A stretch of 64,000 bases of DNA, from NCBI GenBank assembly GCA_028284325.1, contig JANQRX010000012.1:186001-250000 (forward strand). The letters run 5' to 3'. A program made the translations under genes and the position numbers. This document shows positions 61,395 to 64,000 of the stretch, piece after piece (within the stretch, counting starts at the first letter, position 1; every line of letters starts with the position of its first letter). Below the pieces are notes generated by a model, which had not been told where the DNA came from, made no database searches, and saw only the letters and a program-made list of their open reading frames with translations. This DNA comes from Bauldia sp. Its GTDB lineage: Bacteria; Pseudomonadota; Alphaproteobacteria; Rhizobiales; Kaistiaceae.

Positions 61395-64000
61395 GTTCCC
61401 CCGTGTTGACGGACCTCGCCGAGCGGCTCGGCGCCCATCGCCCCTTGAGCCTTGCCTCCGTCCCGGCCGGCATGACCGGTCTGGTGCTTGGCGACCTCGT
61501 GGCGGCGCTGGGCGGTGGGCGCGCCCTGTTCGTCACCCGCGACGGCCGCCGTCTCGCGGAAGTGGCGCGCGGGCTGCGCTTCTTCGCCCCCACGGTCGAG
61601 ATCATCGAGTTCCCCGCCTGGGACTGCATGCCCTACGACCGCGTCTCGCCTCACGCGGCGGTCGTCGCCGGCCGCATGGCGGCGCTCGCGCGCCTGGCCC
61701 GGCCGGCGGAATCCGGACAGGTTGTGCTGACCACCGTGAACGCTGCCCTGCAGCGCGCGCCGACCCGCGATTTCGTTGCCGAAGGCTCGCTCTCCGCCGC
61801 GGCCGGGCGGCAGATCCGCATGGACGACCTGATCGCCTGGCTTGACGGCAACGGCTTCCTGCGCGCCACGACGGTCCGCGAACCGGGGGAGTTCGCCGTC
61901 CGCGGCGGCATCGTCGATCTGTATGCCGCCGGCCTTGCCGAACCCCTGCGGTTCGATTTCTTCGGCGACACGCTGGAGTCGATCCGCGTCTTCGACGTCG
62001 AGACGCAGCGGACCACCGGGTCGCGCCAGCACATCGATCTTGTGCCGGCGAACGAGATGACCCTCGCGCCCGACACGGTCGCCCGCTTCCGGTCAGGCTA
62101 TGTCACCGAGTTTGGCGCGGCCGAGCGCGAGGACCGGCTCTACCAGGCGATCAGCGCCGGCCAGCGCCATGCGGGCATGGAGCACTGGCTGCCGCTGTTC
62201 GCCGAAGGTCTGGAGACGATCTTCGATCACGTCGGCGAGGCGCCGGTGATCATCGATCATCTGGTTGACGAGGCACTGAAGGAGCGTCTCGACGAGATCG
62301 ACGACCACTATCAGGCGCGCCGGACGGCGCTTGACGAAAGCTCAGCCGGCGGGGCGCCCTACCGGCCGCTGCCGCCGTCGCGCCTCTACCTCACGAGCGA
62401 CGACTGGTCGGCCCGCCTCGGCGAACGGGCGCGCGTGGACCTCAATCCCTTCGCCCAGCCTGCCAGCGAGACCGTCATCGATCTTAGCGCCCGTGACGGC
62501 CGCGGCTTCGCGGCCGAGCGGTCCTCCACCGACACCAACGTCTTCGACGCCGTGGTCGCCCACATCCGCGGCCTGTCGAGCCAGGGGCGTCGGGTGGTCC
62601 TGTCGTGCTGGAGCGAAGGATCGCGCGACCGCATGGAGCACGTGCTGGCCGACCACGGCCTGAGCCCCACGGTGCGCGTCGAGGCATGGCCGGAGGCGCA
62701 GGGCCTGGACCCGAAGGCCGTCGCGCTCGCCGTCATCGGTCTGGAGAGCGGATTCGAGGCCGAGACGGTGGCCGTCATCGGCGAACAGGACATTCTCGGC
62801 GATCGCCTCGCCCGACCGCGGGCCAGGCGCCGGGCCGCCGATTTCCTCGCCGACGCCACGAGCCTCACCGCCGGCGACGCGGTGGTCCATATCGATCATG
62901 GCATCGGGCGGTTCGCCGGGCTGAAGACCATCGAAGCGGCCGGGGCACCACACGACTGCCTGGAAATCCACTATGCCGGCGGCGATCGCGTCTACCTGCC
63001 GGTGGAGAACATCGAGCTCCTCTCGCGCTACGGTTCGGGGGAGGCGGAGGTCGTGCTCGACAAGCTCGGCGGCGTCGCCTGGCAGGCGCGCAAGGCGCAG
63101 CTCAAGAAGCGCATCCGAGACATGGCCGATGCGCTGATCAAGGTCGCCGCCGCCCGCGCCATGCGCAAGGCCCCGGTGATTACCTCGCCCGACGGCCTCG
63201 GTGACGAGTTCGCCGCGCGCTTCCCCTTCGAGGAGACCGACGACCAGCTCGGTGCCATCGAAGCCGTGGTCGACGATCTCGCCGCTGGCCGGCCCATGGA
63301 TCGGCTGATCTGCGGCGATGTCGGCTTCGGCAAGACCGAGGTCGCGCTCCGCGCCGCGTTCATGACCGCCATGACCGGGAGGCAGGTCGCGGTCGTCGTG
63401 CCGACCACGCTCCTCGCGCGCCAGCATTACCGCACGTTTACGGAACGCTTTGCCGGCTTTCCATTGCAGGTGGCCCAGGCCTCGCGGCTGGTGCCGGCGA
63501 GGGAACTCACGGCCGTGAAGGCGGGGCTTGCCGATGGCAGCGTCGACATCGTCATCGGTACCCACGCCTTGCTCGGCAAGTCGGTGAGCTTTGCCGATCT
63601 CGGCCTGCTGGTGATCGACGAGGAGCAGCATTTCGGCGTCCGCCATAAGGAGCGGCTCAAGGAGATGCGGGCCGACGTCCATGTGCTCACCCTCTCGGCC
63701 ACGCCGATACCGCGCACGCTGCAACTGGCGCTCACCGGCGTGCGCGAACTGTCGCTGATCACCACGCCGCCCGTCGATCGTCTTGCGGTCCGCACCTTCA
63801 TCTCGCCCCTCGATCCGCTGGTGGTGCGCGAAACCCTCCTGCGCGAGCGCTATCGCGGCGGCCAGAGCTTCTACGTCTGTCCGCGGATCGGCGACCTTGC
63901 CGAGCGCGCCGAGTTCCTGGCCGAAAGCGTCCCGGAACTGAAGGTGGGCGTCGCCCACGGCCAGATGGCCGCCGGCCAGCTCGAGGAGGTGATGACCGCC
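61391..64000 (+). CDS. mfd: Transcription-repair coupling factor Mfd (3' truncated by window)
   Basis: 870 codons are visible of a protein usually about 1150 aa. The N-terminal UvrB-like part has FPAWDCMPYDRVSP and GEFAVRGGIVDLY; the RNA polymerase-binding domain begins at VVHIDHGIGRFAGL; the translocase has Walker A GDVGFGKTE and motif II DEEQHFG. It displaces stalled RNA polymerase and recruits UvrA. GTG 61391 overlaps the sdhE stop. The open frame runs off the window end. Confidence 0.96.
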   Translation, partial: MSSPVLTDLAERLGAHRPLSLASVPAGMTGLVLGDLVAALGGGRALFVTRDGRRLAEVARGLRFFAPTVEIIEFPAWDCMPYDRVSPHAAVVAGRMAALARLARPAESGQVVLTTVNAALQRAPTRDFVAEGSLSAAAGRQIRMDDLIAWLDGNGFLRATTVREPGEFAVRGGIVDLYAAGLAEPLRFDFFGDTLESIRVFDVETQRTTGSRQHIDLVPANEMTLAPDTVARFRSGYVTEFGAAEREDRLYQAISAGQRHAGMEHWLPLFAEGLETIFDHVGEAPVIIDHLVDEALKERLDEIDDHYQARRTALDESSAGGAPYRPLPPSRLYLTSDDWSARLGERARVDLNPFAQPASETVIDLSARDGRGFAAERSSTDTNVFDAVVAHIRGLSSQGRRVVLSCWSEGSRDRMEHVLADHGLSPTVRVEAWPEAQGLDPKAVALAVIGLESGFEAETVAVIGEQDILGDRLARPRARRRAADFLADATSLTAGDAVVHIDHGIGRFAGLKTIEAAGAPHDCLEIHYAGGDRVYLPVENIELLSRYGSGEAEVVLDKLGGVAWQARKAQLKKRIRDMADALIKVAAARAMRKAPVITSPDGLGDEFAARFPFEETDDQLGAIEAVVDDLAAGRPMDRLICGDVGFGKTEVALRAAFMTAMTGRQVAVVVPTTLLARQHYRTFTERFAGFPLQVAQASRLVPARELTAVKAGLADGSVDIVIGTHALLGKSVSFADLGLLVIDEEQHFGVRHKERLKEMRADVHVLTLSATPIPRTLQLALTGVRELSLITTPPVDRLAVRTFISPLDPLVVRETLLRERYRGGQSFYVCPRIGDLAERAEFLAESVPELKVGVAHGQMAAGQLEEVMTA

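Noticed and set aside
62342..63958. Long open frame (538 codons) on the minus strand
   Set aside because: Antisense of mfd; the mfd helicase motifs are on the plus strand in the same place.
1..64000. CRISPR array, insertion sequence or prophage structural genes
   Set aside because: No regularly spaced direct repeats, transposase, integrase or phage structural motif was found on either strand.

Overview
The window is a 64 kb, GC-rich (by eye about two-thirds G+C) chromosomal segment of an alphaproteobacterium, probably of Rhodospirillales type. The reasons are the glmU-glmS-DUF502-recG-sdhE-mfd gene order at the right end, an FnrL/FixK-style cbb3 oxidase operon (ccoNOQPGHIS), many ABC and TRAP uptake systems, GTG starts, and a high density of ATGA/GTGA translational overlaps.

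Layout. 1-7493: an oligopeptide-type ABC importer (5' cut by the window) coupled to a TIM-barrel sugar isomerase, an MDR dehydrogenase and a VOC protein, faced by an RpiR/SIS regulator; probably a sugar or sugar-derivative catabolic unit. 7494-9076: an accessory pocket with a decayed AbiEi-like antitoxin fragment, tRNA-Lys(TTT), and a FRG-domain gene bracketed by a 16-bp duplication of the tRNA 3' end, i.e. a very small tRNA-targeted insertion. 9176-11737: VOC, AraC regulator, cupin, an intergenic cluster of palindromic dispersed repeats, and a DUF1330 protein. 11760-16888: a polyamine-type ABC operon (ATPase, binding protein, two permeases) ending in a HAD-II dehalogenase-like gene, with a terminator-like hairpin after the binding-protein gene. 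17117-19242: a Tat-exported FAD oxidase and two tandem paralogous small exported proteins of unknown function. 19508-20490: a double-CDGSH Fe-S protein divergent from a TetR regulator. 20496-23690: an operon for an 11-haem cytochrome c, an exported rhodanese and an inverted DsbD-like protein (thioredoxin fold plus CcdA-like membrane domain), the least familiar redox unit here. 23842-30746: GNAT, PobA, SDR, Ca2+/H+ antiporter, PPK2, and a GerW/DUF2953/small-protein operon facing a DUF4342 gene. 30769-37479: another dispersed repeat, a TRAP transporter with a recognisable promoter and terminator, and an opposing AraC / NagB-like / ChbG-like operon suggesting amino-sugar use, then a PhyH dioxygenase. 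37497-43335: Sel1-like protein, dihaem peroxidase, cytoplasmic GH116 glycosidase, MarC, GT25. 43346-51211: complete cbb3 oxidase operon with assembly genes and an FNR/FixK box upstream. 51368-54657: GT11 fucosyltransferase, MoaA, CcdA, HicBA toxin-antitoxin. 54832-64000: GlmU, GlmS, DUF502, RecG, SdhE and Mfd (cut by the window end).

How they fit together. Most of the window is solute uptake and catabolism plus microaerobic respiration. The accessory signals are concentrated at tRNA-Lys (FRG insertion, antitoxin remnant), the dispersed palindromic repeats, and the HicBA pair. All functional calls come from reading motifs and gene order; no database search was run.
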